Source: an uncultured Anaeroplasmataceae bacterium
GTDB taxonomy: Bacteria > Bacillota_I > Bacilli_A > Acholeplasmatales > Anaeroplasmataceae
Direction of reading: 5' to 3'
Assembly (NCBI GenBank): GCA_949840955.1
Contig: CATKXV010000004.1
Location: forward strand, 127,804-175,184
DNA length: 47,381 nt
Positions 33,905-43,523 of the stretch are shown piece after piece (within the stretch, counting starts at the first letter, position 1; the number at the start of each line of letters is the position of its first letter). The translations under genes were made by a program, and so were the position numbers. The notes under the pieces are model-generated. The model made no database searches, had not been told where the DNA came from, and saw nothing but the letters and a program-made list of their open reading frames with translations.

Positions 33905-36900
33905 TTATTCTTCTTTTTTCCAAATAAGAGCTTCATATTCTGCCATAAAGGAAGCCTCATCAGGATACTCTGTATAAACAGGATCAATAAATGTTAATCC
34001 CGTCTCCCAGGTTTGAATATAGGTATAACCTACAGTTCTTTGATTCTCTGAATAGGAGAAAACAACTTGTCCATTGATTAAAACTGTTTTTTGCCAACCA
34101 GAGCATAAAATCTGTAAATGAGTTTCTTCTCCATTTTTAACTCCAAAATTCTTTTCAACAACAACCTCGTCATCTGTTCCCCATTTACATTTTGAAATTA
34201 CAATAGAGCTATCCTTGATTTCCATTTTATATCCATCATTTGTATCCCAAGCACGGAAACGAATGGTAAAGCTATCCCATGTAGTATTATTGTAGTCTGC
34301 AATAATTCTTGTATCCAATGCCACATGATTTTTTCCATCCTGTGATCCAATACGTACTATGGTAGAATTATTAGGCTCCTTGGTATTAAAAATTACCTTA
34401 TTTCCTTCAGTTGTTATATTATTTAAAGCACCCTCTGTTTCTTCAAACATTAGGTTTTTAAAGGTTTCAGCTCTTAAAGCACCTTCTTGTTCGATGGTTA
34501 AAATAGAAGAAAGCTTTTGCTTTGTTTGTTCTAATATAGCAGGAATTTCATCAACAGTAGTAACAGCATCGATTTCTAACTTACCCTCTTCTACTATTTT
34601 TGCCATTTCAGCCTTCATCTTATCACTATATTGAGTAGAATCCAGTGATGCTACAAAATCATCTAATTCTTTCTTTGCTGCGGTAGTATCCTCGTCAAAT
34701 TGCTCACGCTCAAGAGTTTTAACTGCATTTAGCCTTTTGATCGCATCCTCTACTGCGGCGTGAACCTTAGAAACCGCATTACAAGCATCAATTGTTTGTT
34801 GGGCTTCAGATATGATAGTTGCTATAACCTGTTGGTTTGTCTCACTATACAGCGATAAATCAGATATGTGATTCTCCAATGTTACCTTAGAAGCTGCTTT
34901 AGTAAGATCTAATTCCGTTTGATTGATACAATCCATTTCAATTTCAGTTTTGTAAGCTGCTTCAAATTCTAAATTCGTCGCATACTCTGTATAAATAGGA
35001 TTAATGAATGTAACTCCTGTATTTCGTGTTTCAAAATATGTACGGCCAATTACGTTTTTATCAGATTCTATTCTAAATATGCATTCCCCATCGAGTAAAA
35101 CGGATTTTGTCCAGCCATAGCATAAAATTTGTAAATGTACTTCTTTTCCATTTTCTATTCCATAAGCATTACTCATATAAAGCTCTTCTACATTTGAATC
35201 ACAATCATAAAACACAATGGAGTTTTCTGTGATAATCATTTTATATCCAAAGCCCTTATCCCAAGCAGAAAAGTGAATGATAAATTGGGAAGAAGCTGCA
35301 TAATCTATGATTAGATTTGTATCGAAGGAGGCACCCTTTCTACTATCATTACGAGTTCCGATATAGCTAAAGGTAGAATCTAAAGCCTTCGTATCAAAAA
35401 CAACCTTGTTTCCATCTAAAGCTAAATGCTCTAAAACCACATCTGCCTCTTCTAGACTATTCTTAAAATCCATTGCATTTTTCACTTGCTCTTCTACAAT
35501 GGTTAAAACTGCATCAACTGCCTCTTTAACCTGGGCTACAATAGGATCAATTTCATCAACACTTGTAACAGCATCGATTTCTAGCTTGCCATCCTCAATA
35601 AGCTTTAAAAGCTTAGCCCAGTTTGCTTCACTATACTCTGCTGAGCTGAAGGCTTGAAGATAGTCATCTAATTCTTTCTTTGCTGCGGTAGTATCCTCTT
35701 CAAATTGCTCACGCTCAAGAGTTTTAACTGCATTTAATCTTCGGATTGCATCCTCTACTGCGGCATGGACCTTAGAAACTGTATCACAAGCATCAATTGT
35801 CTTTTTGCTTTCAGAAAGGATATTCGCTATAACCTGCTGATTTTCTTCACTATACAGTGTTAAATCAAAAATATGATGATCTAATGTTGTCTTGGAATTC
35901 TCCTTTAAAAGCTCAAATTCTGATAAATTCACACATGGTGCCCAAATCAAGTCTTCATAGTCTTCCTTCATTTCTGCACTGCTTTGTGGTTCAAAATAAG
36001 TTGGATTGATTAAGGTTACACCTGTCTTCCAGGTTTCAATAAATATACGTCCAACCGTTTTATCTCCTTCCTCAATGCTAAAGATACATTCTCCATCAAG
36101 AAGGACAGTTTTCTGCCATTCATGGCATAAGATTTGTAAATGGACTTCCTTTCCATTTTCTATTCCATAGGCATTTCTCATTAGAAGCGTATCAATACCA
36201 CCTGCACGAGAATAAAATAGAATTTCATTTTCTGTTATGGTCATCTTATAGTTAATCGCTGTATCCCATGCACGGAAATTGAGGGTTAGTATGCTTCCTT
36301 CTCCTCTATAATCTACTCTAAGCTTGGTATCCAATACAGACCATTTATTCTCAGCCTGATTTCCAAATCGAACAATTGTAGAATCTACATCCTTTGTATT
36401 CCATATAACCTGATTTCCATCTGTAGTAATATAGTTTTCTATAGCTCCTGAAGTTTCATTAACTAAAGCATTCTTGAAGGCCTTTGCTCTTTCAACTTCC
36501 TCTTCTGTAATGGTTAAAACCTCATCTAAGGCTGTTTTAACAGAAGCCAATACCTCTTCCATTTCTTCTAAACTATTACATGCATCGATTTCTAGCTTGC
36601 CATCCCGAATGATTTTTGCAATGAGCTCCTGATTTGCTTTAGAATAAAGAGTTACATCGGTAATATATTCTTCGATTTCAGTTTTCTTAGCTATAGCCTC
36701 TGTATCAAAGGCTTCTCTTTCTAGTGTCTTAATCGCAGCTAATACCTTTTTGATGTCCTTTACTTCTAGATTTACATTTTCTATCGTAGTACAAGCATCA
36801 ATATTTTCTTTTCCTAAAGCCAAGGCTTCATCTAGCTTGACTCCATTCGCTTGGCTATATAAGCTCTTATCAAAGGTTTTGAAATAATCATCAAGCTCCT

Positions 36901-38284
36901 GTTTCGCATTCGTCTTTGCAGCTGCAAGCTTTTCTGCTTCAGTTTGATTGATGCATTCCTTCCACAATAGCTCATCATAATCTGCTTTGAGGGTTGCACT
37001 ATCCTTAGGCTCTGCAAAATAAGGATCACATAGGATAAATCCTGTTTGCCAAGTTTCAATATAGGTATAGCCTACACTGCGTTCTTCCTCCTCAATGGTA
37101 AATATACATTCCCCATTAATTAATACCGTTTTCTTCCATTCATGAGCTATAATTTGAAGATGATATTCTTGGTTATCCTTCATACCAAATTCATTATGAA
37201 CCAATAATGTTTCTAAAGTTCCATTTAAATCATTACTCCAAACAGCAGAATATATATCGATATGATCATCATATATTTTCATCAAATAGCCATGAGATAA
37301 ATCCCAAGCGCGGAATCGAATAGAAAAGCTAGAGCCTGCCACACCTAAATAATTTGGAGTTATTTTAGCATCTAATACTTGGTATGGATTGGTATCCTGA
37401 GTACCTAGACGCAACCTTACTGTACCTTGATTTTTCGAATTTAATGTGAGCTTATTGTTCTCTAGTGTCACGAAATCTAAGGCCCCTGCGGTATCCGCAA
37501 ATAATCCATTTTTAAAGTCTAGGGCATTTTGTATCTTTTCTTCTTCTATGGTTAATACCTTATCTAAATCCGATTTTGTATCTGTCAATATAGCAGTAAT
37601 CACAGCTTCCTCTGTGGCAGCATCAATGTTTTCCTTCGCATCCTGAATCATTCTTTCAATTTCTGCTAAGCCCTTTTTGCTATAAAGTGTCTTATCCTGA
37701 ATATACCCCTCCAATTCTACCTTGGCAGCAGCTTTCATTGTAGCTAACGCTTCTGTAGCAAGGGTAGGTATTCCATCGATTTCCTTTTTAGCAGAGGCTA
37801 CAAGTGGAGTGACATCTGAAGCCTTTGTACATTTTTCAATTGCTGCTTTAGCATCTTGAATCACTTTAGTGATTTTGGCTTGATTGGTATTGCTATAATC
37901 AGATAGCTTCACATAGGAATCCAATTCATTTCTTGCATCTGCAATGGCCTTAGCTAAGTCTTCTGCTTCTATAGTAGGAAGCTTATCTATCGCAGATTTT
38001 GCAGCAGAAACGGCAGCCTTGATATCAGCCTCTGTCTTTGCCTCTTCTATTTTTGTTTTAGCAGTAGCAATCAGCTTTTTTATTTCTGCTTGATTGGTAG
38101 AACTGTATACAGCCATATTTTTTACATAGCCATCCACTTCCTTAACAGCAGCTTCCCTTTGCGTTTTTAATTCATCGGTTTCAACTACTGGTGGCTTTTC
38201 AACTACTGGTGGTTCATCCTTTTTACAACCAACTAAAGATAAACCTGTAATGATAAACAATAACAAAATTAATCTTTTTTTCAT
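33905..38284 (-). CDS. 1459-aa surface lipoprotein with FIVAR-like helical repeats and four unrecognised beta-sandwich-like modules
   Basis: Signal peptide with lipobox LVGC and lipidation Cys20. Residues 35-250 hold three helical repeats of about 70 residues (FIVAR-like, with YSxxNQAxIxKxIxxAK). Then come four homologous modules of about 185 residues at about 254-442, 600-781, 937-1118 and 1275-1456, separated by pairs of the same helical repeats, giving a period of about 340 residues. Each module carries FRAWD--GYKM, LQILCxxWxKTVLL and DGECIF or equivalents. The pattern suggests a lectin-like (concanavalin-type) glycan-binding domain, but I do not recognise the family. It probably acts as an elongated surface tether for polysaccharide next to the GH43-like lipoprotein. 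Confidence 0.9.
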   Translation of the reverse strand: MKKRLILLLFIITGLSLVGCKKDEPPVVEKPPVVETDELKTQREAAVKEVDGYVKNMAVYSSTNQAEIKKLIATAKTKIEEAKTEADIKAAVSAAKSAIDKLPTIEAEDLAKAIADARNELDSYVKLSDYSNTNQAKITKVIQDAKAAIEKCTKASDVTPLVASAKKEIDGIPTLATEALATMKAAAKVELEGYIQDKTLYSKKGLAEIERMIQDAKENIDAATEEAVITAILTDTKSDLDKVLTIEEEKIQNALDFKNGLFADTAGALDFVTLENNKLTLNSKNQGTVRLRLGTQDTNPYQVLDAKITPNYLGVAGSSFSIRFRAWDLSHGYLMKIYDDHIDIYSAVWSNDLNGTLETLLVHNEFGMKDNQEYHLQIIAHEWKKTVLINGECIFTIEEEERSVGYTYIETWQTGFILCDPYFAEPKDSATLKADYDELLWKECINQTEAEKLAAAKTNAKQELDDYFKTFDKSLYSQANGVKLDEALALGKENIDACTTIENVNLEVKDIKKVLAAIKTLEREAFDTEAIAKKTEIEEYITDVTLYSKANQELIAKIIRDGKLEIDACNSLEEMEEVLASVKTALDEVLTITEEEVERAKAFKNALVNETSGAIENYITTDGNQVIWNTKDVDSTIVRFGNQAENKWSVLDTKLRVDYRGEGSILTLNFRAWDTAINYKMTITENEILFYSRAGGIDTLLMRNAYGIENGKEVHLQILCHEWQKTVLLDGECIFSIEEGDKTVGRIFIETWKTGVTLINPTYFEPQSSAEMKEDYEDLIWAPCVNLSEFELLKENSKTTLDHHIFDLTLYSEENQQVIANILSESKKTIDACDTVSKVHAAVEDAIRRLNAVKTLEREQFEEDTTAAKKELDDYLQAFSSAEYSEANWAKLLKLIEDGKLEIDAVTSVDEIDPIVAQVKEAVDAVLTIVEEQVKNAMDFKNSLEEADVVLEHLALDGNKVVFDTKALDSTFSYIGTRNDSRKGASFDTNLIIDYAASSQFIIHFSAWDKGFGYKMIITENSIVFYDCDSNVEELYMSNAYGIENGKEVHLQILCYGWTKSVLLDGECIFRIESDKNVIGRTYFETRNTGVTFINPIYTEYATNLEFEAAYKTEIEMDCINQTELDLTKAASKVTLENHISDLSLYSETNQQVIATIISEAQQTIDACNAVSKVHAAVEDAIKRLNAVKTLEREQFDEDTTAAKKELDDFVASLDSTQYSDKMKAEMAKIVEEGKLEIDAVTTVDEIPAILEQTKQKLSSILTIEQEGALRAETFKNLMFEETEGALNNITTEGNKVIFNTKEPNNSTIVRIGSQDGKNHVALDTRIIADYNNTTWDSFTIRFRAWDTNDGYKMEIKDSSIVISKCKWGTDDEVVVEKNFGVKNGEETHLQILCSGWQKTVLINGQVVFSYSENQRTVGYTYIQTWETGLTFIDPVYTEYPDEASFMAEYEALIWKKEE
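34400..38050. repeat. About 1-kb internal repeats within the 1459-aa lipoprotein gene
   Basis: The module plus two-helical-repeat unit recurs every roughly 1020 bp. Some linkers are nearly identical in DNA, for example the segments encoding KVHAAVEDAI and LEREQF at about 34680-34760 and 35690-35770. This indicates recent internal duplication or gene conversion. Confidence 0.7.
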
Positions 38285-38381
38285 TTCCTTTTCCTCATTT
38301 TTATATTGTAGAATTCATTAGATTTTTTAACTTGATCTAATCAACAAGTGTATTGCCTTCCATTATGCTTTATCTCTAGCA
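38285..38381 (-). other. Intergenic spacer with inverted repeats
   Basis: Between the GH43-like lipoprotein and the 1459-aa lipoprotein genes, the minus strand holds TAATGC / GCATAA and ATTAGAT / ATCTAAT inverted repeats. There is no U-run. They probably act as processing or stabilising structures. Confidence 0.4.
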
Positions 38382-40811
38382 TTATAAGGTTTTAATTTTA
38401 AGATTAGAGAAGGTTACCTCCATATGATTGGAATATAATCCACAATAGCCTCTAGTCCTTCCCATCGGATCAAATGTCTCTAAAACCTTTGTCCCATTCA
38501 CATACATTGTAATGACTTTCCCTTGCTTAATGGCCTTAATATTGTATGTTTCTCCAGTTTTGAATTGATAAATATCACGACAGGTTTCATCAGAATACTG
38601 ATAATTTGATTTTATAATGGTTATTTTGTTTGTATTTAATGCACAATAATACCCTCGAATGGATTTATAATTATCTAAATCAACATTATTTAAAGCCCAA
38701 TCATCACAGGCAAGAACAATACCTAGGGTTCCTGTACCATTATCACCTGTAATTTTAATATCACAGCTCATTTCTACATCCTCTAGAGTGCCATTCCCAA
38801 AGGTACACAAATATCGAGCTGTATTTGTTGTTACTAATCCAGCCTCTGTAGAGTTCATAAAGGTTGGATACTGAATACCTTTGTCTGGATAGCTTTTCAG
38901 ATCATGCACATATTCTGTTCCACTTGTACTATAATTCTTTTCACAATATAGCATTTGAAATGAAAACTCAGCCTCTAAGGAAATCAATGTGATATAATGG
39001 TTTCCTTTTTCTAAATATAAATCTGCAACCTTATCTTTAAAATATCCCTTATAAAGCTGATTGCTGTAGTCTGGAATCGTCCATTTCATGATATCCCCAC
39101 CATCAATTTGAATACCAATTTTTTTTCCATAATCCGCATAGGATGTAACCATATCCAAGCCATAGGAGCCTGTTTCTGTAACATACTCTAAATATGTAGC
39201 ATAGTCTCCCTTATTTGCAAGCTTCATTTCGAAGCTTCCGTCTAAAACATCCTGAGGAATTGTGTTTTCTACAGCAACAATTCCACTATTTTCTGTAAGA
39301 TGGCTCAATACTAAATCATAGGAGGTTGCAGGAATGTTTTCTTGCTTTGCAGTTTTTTTATCACTATCTCCTTGGGCTGTATTATTAAAGGTTAAACAAC
39401 CCTTTATCGCATAAGAATCGGTATAGCCAACCTTACCACCGCGAAATTCTCCTACCTCTACATCATTTGCAATTTCCTGGGAATCAAAGGATACATCCAT
39501 AAGTCCATCCTTATAGCCAATACGTATTGCATGTAAAACCTCAGTATTAAAGCTACGATAGGTCGGTACTTTTGCTTTCACCTCGTCTTGTCCATCGCTT
39601 ACCTTATGAATGGAAAGTGTATTCCCATTAAAATCTATATAGCCATAGTTCTTATGATCTTGATAAGAAAATATCATTTTACCAGAGCCTGCCACATTGA
39701 ATTCAATTGTAAAGGAATCCTTTGTAGCATCACTACTCAATAAAAGCTCTTCACTTTTCGTTAATCTCGTAAAATCGGCTTCAACATAATCTGCAAGGCT
39801 AGGTACGATGTTGTCATATAATCCCGTATGCTGCATCATAACATCGGTTCCATTAAAGAGAAGTCTTGACAAATTAAATCTTCTACCTGTATTATTTCCT
39901 TCAGAAAAGGAGTTATGGTAGCCCATATAATAGCTATCTAAATCTGGTCCCATAATAAGACAGCCATGACCTAAGCCATACCAGTCATCCTCTGTATTTA
40001 ATAAAATATTTTTTCCTTGCTGAATTGAATTTTGATCTGTAATTGACTTATCCGCTGAATTAAAGCAATAATCCATACGATAGGCCTTTTGAGTTACTCC
40101 ATTTCCAGTGAAAAAATAATATCTTATACCGTTCACTGTAATAAGCTCTGGACCTTCTGTCCATCCAGACATAGTCACATTTCTTAATAATTCCTTATCT
40201 CCAACCGATTTCATATCATCCGCAAAATAGGCTGCTGCCATATAGCTATCTGCTGTAAGCAAAACCATTCTACCATCAATATCCATATACATGCTTCCAT
40301 CTATGTTATTATCAATCATTTGATCGGTAAGCACCTCAAATGGGCCTTCAGGAGAATCACTTTTCATTACATAATGACCTTTTCCATTTCTTGATTCAAC
40401 TAAATAGAAGGTTCCATCCAAATAATAAACCTCACTTGCCCATGCATCAAAGGATTCATCTATGGAATCACTAACAATATAGCCTCTTTTATTGACTCCA
40501 TTATCAACAGGCTCCCAGTTCATTAAATCAACTGACTTCCAGCCCTTTACTCCCTTTTGACCATATTGGGTAGAGCAAATTAAATAATAAACTCCATTAA
40601 ATCGATATATATAAGGATCACCCAGTCCATAATTATTTCCCCATTGTCCTTCCAATCGATCCTCTAAAAAAGTATTCTGATAGGTTTCAAATTCTACGGG
40701 AACATTTTTAAGCTCGGGATTACTTACAAATTCTACATTTTCATGAACTTCACTAGAACATCCCACAAGGAGGAATAATCCTAATATTAATCCTAATTTT
40801 AAATGCTTCAT
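38382..40811 (-). CDS. GH43-like lipoprotein with C-terminal lectin-like domains
   Basis: This 809-aa protein has a lipobox LVGC with Cys18. Residues about 55-350 form a GH43-like propeller with the base Asp65 in LGDPYIYR, the modulating Asp171 in NIDGSMY, and the acid Glu219 in TEGPEL. A beta-sandwich follows (about 355-480), then a CBM-like middle domain (about 500-640), then a laminin-G / 3-keto-disaccharide-hydrolase-like sandwich (about 650-809, ending TFSNLKIKTL). As a surface arabinosidase or exo-galactanase it would start breakdown outside the cell. Family membership is likely; the substrate is inferred from the galactose genes downstream. Confidence 0.85.
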   Translation of the reverse strand: MKHLKLGLILGLFLLVGCSSEVHENVEFVSNPELKNVPVEFETYQNTFLEDRLEGQWGNNYGLGDPYIYRFNGVYYLICSTQYGQKGVKGWKSVDLMNWEPVDNGVNKRGYIVSDSIDESFDAWASEVYYLDGTFYLVESRNGKGHYVMKSDSPEGPFEVLTDQMIDNNIDGSMYMDIDGRMVLLTADSYMAAAYFADDMKSVGDKELLRNVTMSGWTEGPELITVNGIRYYFFTGNGVTQKAYRMDYCFNSADKSITDQNSIQQGKNILLNTEDDWYGLGHGCLIMGPDLDSYYMGYHNSFSEGNNTGRRFNLSRLLFNGTDVMMQHTGLYDNIVPSLADYVEADFTRLTKSEELLLSSDATKDSFTIEFNVAGSGKMIFSYQDHKNYGYIDFNGNTLSIHKVSDGQDEVKAKVPTYRSFNTEVLHAIRIGYKDGLMDVSFDSQEIANDVEVGEFRGGKVGYTDSYAIKGCLTFNNTAQGDSDKKTAKQENIPATSYDLVLSHLTENSGIVAVENTIPQDVLDGSFEMKLANKGDYATYLEYVTETGSYGLDMVTSYADYGKKIGIQIDGGDIMKWTIPDYSNQLYKGYFKDKVADLYLEKGNHYITLISLEAEFSFQMLYCEKNYSTSGTEYVHDLKSYPDKGIQYPTFMNSTEAGLVTTNTARYLCTFGNGTLEDVEMSCDIKITGDNGTGTLGIVLACDDWALNNVDLDNYKSIRGYYCALNTNKITIIKSNYQYSDETCRDIYQFKTGETYNIKAIKQGKVITMYVNGTKVLETFDPMGRTRGYCGLYSNHMEVTFSNLKIKTL

Positions 40812-40823
40812 TCTTTTTTCCTC

Positions 40824-43160
40824 CTATTTGTTGTCATCCACGATAAAATACGTGCTTGGTCTATTAAAATCGACAGGCTTATTGTTGACCGTTAAAAATG
40901 AATTTTTATTTAAAGTATCATGGTATAAGCCAACAGCAAAACCAATATTTCCTTGTTCTCCTGTAAAAATGGAATTGCTTATTTTAATATAAATGGTATT
41001 ATCATATAAATAAGTCCAGGTTTCTACAGCATTGAGCTCATATTTTTTAGTTGTGCTTTCTTTATTCGTTTTCACATCAAATCCATTATAGTAGGATACT
41101 GGCTTTCCAGGATATAAGGAAATATGATAGCAATTCTGGTCTCGATTGGATTTACTAGCAGAGCAATTCATATCTAGATAAATATTTAGAGAATGTCCTT
41201 GATCCAGCATGCCAACACCATTATCCAATAATTCTAGCTTTAGCATGACATAATCCTGAGCCTTCGCGTAGCTTACCGTATACCCAACCGTTTCAAAGCT
41301 TGCAGCTAAATTACCTATAATACCTAAATCAGTATAGTTCAATTCTTCAAATGGCAAGGTATTACAAGAGCCTTTAAAAAATTTTGAAGCTTTATCCAAT
41401 CGAACATAATTGATTGTTGCTTCTGCTTGAATATAAGCACCCTTTTGATCATACATTCCTGCCCAATTATAATTATTCTTGATACCAAAATATAAGCCAA
41501 ATATCTCTTCCTTAGTTATCCCTATTTTGTTATAAGGAATATCAGCTTCTACATAATATAAATCATTGATTCTTCCATAGGTTGTTTTTATACCACTTTC
41601 GTTTGTGCTCTTCCCACCATAATTGGTTATATTGACTACACCCTTTTCACGATAGCCTAGACAGAATAAATAATCTGTAGCATTTCTCATATCCATTCCA
41701 TTGGATTCCTTTGTATCAATGAAAAGCTCAAAATAGGAGGCTGCTGCTTCACTAGATTCCATATTCGCTTCTGTTTTTAATACTACCTTAAATGCGTCTT
41801 CTCCACGAACTACTCGTGCTGTTGCAAAGCCTACAATTGAATTTCCAAAGCCAATCACATCTCCAAAGCCTTCATCCAATTGGACGGAAGAAAGCTCTGT
41901 TGTTCCACCAACATTGACAGTAGCAATACCCAAGTTCGCCTGATAGGTTAAATGCTGAGCCTCTGAGTAAGAGATAACATTGCTATACCCATTACAATCC
42001 GAAAATAAAGTATAATTTCCATTAGAATCCGTCTTTGTTGTTGCATGGTTTAACTCAACCAAAGCATTTGCGATAGGCGTTTTGCCATCTCTTTCCGTTA
42101 CCTTTCCCGAAATAGTGGTTTGATAGGAGGCTTCACTTAAGGATAAGAAAATGGTATTTCCTAGATCAAACTCATTATTTAGTGCCAAGCGTATATCTGC
42201 TTTAGATACCCGCTTAGAATACGTTAGATAGTTTGATTTGGAATATTCGATTTCAAAATCATCTGAGGCATTTTCAAACTCCAAAGCATATTCTCCTTTA
42301 GAATTGGTATAAGTTGTTTTTATCCCCTTTGCAGATACCTTAGCTCCTGCAACAGGGTTGCCAGCCAAATCCACAAGATTTCCACGAATGGCTCCAGTTA
42401 ATGGACAATCATTTAGCTTATAGAATTTATTATCCTTATGAAGAACCAAATAATTATCTGGAATTTGTGGATCAATTTCACCATTCCATTTATATCCTCT
42501 ATTTCCTGTTTTTGTAACTCTTGCAAAAGCAAAGGAGGTTGGTGTGTTTTTATTCACATCTTCTCCTAATACAGCATAGGATATATAGCCCTCTACATTA
42601 AAGCCCTGATCCACATCTGTATGATCATTTACCGTTCCATAGGTAAATACATTCGCAACAAAGCCTGTCAGATAGGAATAAATACGACCAGAGGCAGTAA
42701 CACGGAATTCATATTGATTGCTTCCTCTTTTTTGTCCACCTGTACCATAGGCATCCACATAAAGCTCAACAGAATCCGATTGAGCTGTTACCAAATTGAT
42801 GTCCTCCACATTTAAAGTAGAAAGAGAATCATCCTCACACTCAAATAAAAAATAAATTGCCTTTTCACCCTTATGAATGGATACGTATGTAGTTTCAGTC
42901 TCGCTAGCATAAACAAGATGTCTTCCACTACCTGTTGGATAATCATACGCCTCATCTCGAACCCCATCCAATTTTAGTTCTGGGTCAGTATAAAGCCCCT
43001 TATTCCCAAAAGGATCTACATCATCCTTTACCTTTTCTCCATCCTTAATGACTGTTTCTTCGCCAAAAACCAAATCATAAATTGTAGTGGTTTGACTACA
43101 TCCAGCCAAAAATAAGGCAAGAGGTAAAATCCATAAAAATCGTTTTAATACTTTTGTCAT
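40824..43160 (-). CDS. Surface lipoprotein with CBM9-like and carboxypeptidase-regulatory-like domains
   Basis: This 778-aa protein has a lipobox LAGC with Cys21. A CBM9-like / DOMON-like sandwich lies at about 50-250 (LKLDGVRDEAYDY, then DSVELYVDAYG). Two CarboxypepD_reg-like Ig folds follow (about 258-335, GAIRGNLVDLAGNPVAGAKV; and 348-425, ISGKVTERDGKTPIANALV). Two more CBM9-like sandwiches make up about 430-778. There is no catalytic motif, so it is a glycan-binding protein exposed on the cell. It is the first gene of the galactose operon and has a good AAAGGAG site. Confidence 0.85.
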   Translation of the reverse strand: MTKVLKRFLWILPLALFLAGCSQTTTIYDLVFGEETVIKDGEKVKDDVDPFGNKGLYTDPELKLDGVRDEAYDYPTGSGRHLVYASETETTYVSIHKGEKAIYFLFECEDDSLSTLNVEDINLVTAQSDSVELYVDAYGTGGQKRGSNQYEFRVTASGRIYSYLTGFVANVFTYGTVNDHTDVDQGFNVEGYISYAVLGEDVNKNTPTSFAFARVTKTGNRGYKWNGEIDPQIPDNYLVLHKDNKFYKLNDCPLTGAIRGNLVDLAGNPVAGAKVSAKGIKTTYTNSKGEYALEFENASDDFEIEYSKSNYLTYSKRVSKADIRLALNNEFDLGNTIFLSLSEASYQTTISGKVTERDGKTPIANALVELNHATTKTDSNGNYTLFSDCNGYSNVISYSEAQHLTYQANLGIATVNVGGTTELSSVQLDEGFGDVIGFGNSIVGFATARVVRGEDAFKVVLKTEANMESSEAAASYFELFIDTKESNGMDMRNATDYLFCLGYREKGVVNITNYGGKSTNESGIKTTYGRINDLYYVEADIPYNKIGITKEEIFGLYFGIKNNYNWAGMYDQKGAYIQAEATINYVRLDKASKFFKGSCNTLPFEELNYTDLGIIGNLAASFETVGYTVSYAKAQDYVMLKLELLDNGVGMLDQGHSLNIYLDMNCSASKSNRDQNCYHISLYPGKPVSYYNGFDVKTNKESTTKKYELNAVETWTYLYDNTIYIKISNSIFTGEQGNIGFAVGLYHDTLNKNSFLTVNNKPVDFNRPSTYFIVDDNK

Positions 43161-43461
43161 CTTTTTCTCCTTTCTCTTTTATGCCTACCATTATTAAAAG
43201 ATCATCATTTCATATTTTTATACTTAAATTATACAATTTTGAAATACTTGAATTATTGTAAATTTTTTCTATATGCTTCATTGACTATTTCAAAAAATAA
43301 TCTCCCAAACCCAAATCCTAGTGCCAAAATTCATATCATAGTACTTAAATATTTCAAAAAAAGTTAGGAAATGGATAAGGTTACCTATGGAATACATATA
43401 TAGCAAACTACAATTTCTATATAATAATTATAACAAAATTCATAAAAATCTAAATTGATTA
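43161..43461. promoter_or_regulatory. Divergent control region between galactan operon and AraC-family gene
   Basis: The minus-strand -10 TATAAT lies at plus 43228-43233 with a poor -35, as expected for an activator-dependent promoter. A 10-12 bp motif TTTTTGAAATA occurs three times: TTTTGAAATACTTGAA at 43237-43252 (plus), and its complement within 43284-43296 and 43343-43360. The first adjoins the -35 position. These are candidate binding sites of the AraC-type regulator. No gene was seen here. Confidence 0.5.
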
Positions 43462-43475
43462 TGTCAACGCTTACA
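43462..43475. promoter_or_regulatory. cre-like operator upstream of the AraC-family gene
   Basis: TGTCAACGCTTACA matches 13 of 14 positions of the CcpA cre consensus TGWAANCGNTNWCA and abuts the -35 hexamer directly. Confidence 0.65.
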
Positions 43476-43505
43476 TTGACAATATCACAATTTTTATTAT
43501 ATAAT
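43476..43505 (+). promoter_or_regulatory. Consensus sigma-A promoter of the AraC-family gene
   Basis: TTGACA (43476-43481), an 18-bp spacer and TATAAT (43500-43505) match both hexamers perfectly. Transcription would start near 43512, leaving only about 12 nt before the ATG, so the leader is very short. Confidence 0.85.
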
Positions 43506-43523
43506 ATATTCGTGGTGAATTTT

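Noticed and set aside
33905-38284. Possible adhesin or toxin in the 1459-aa protein
   Set aside because: There is no sortase motif, toxin domain or collagen-binding fold; the lipobox and operon context favour a polysaccharide-binding role.
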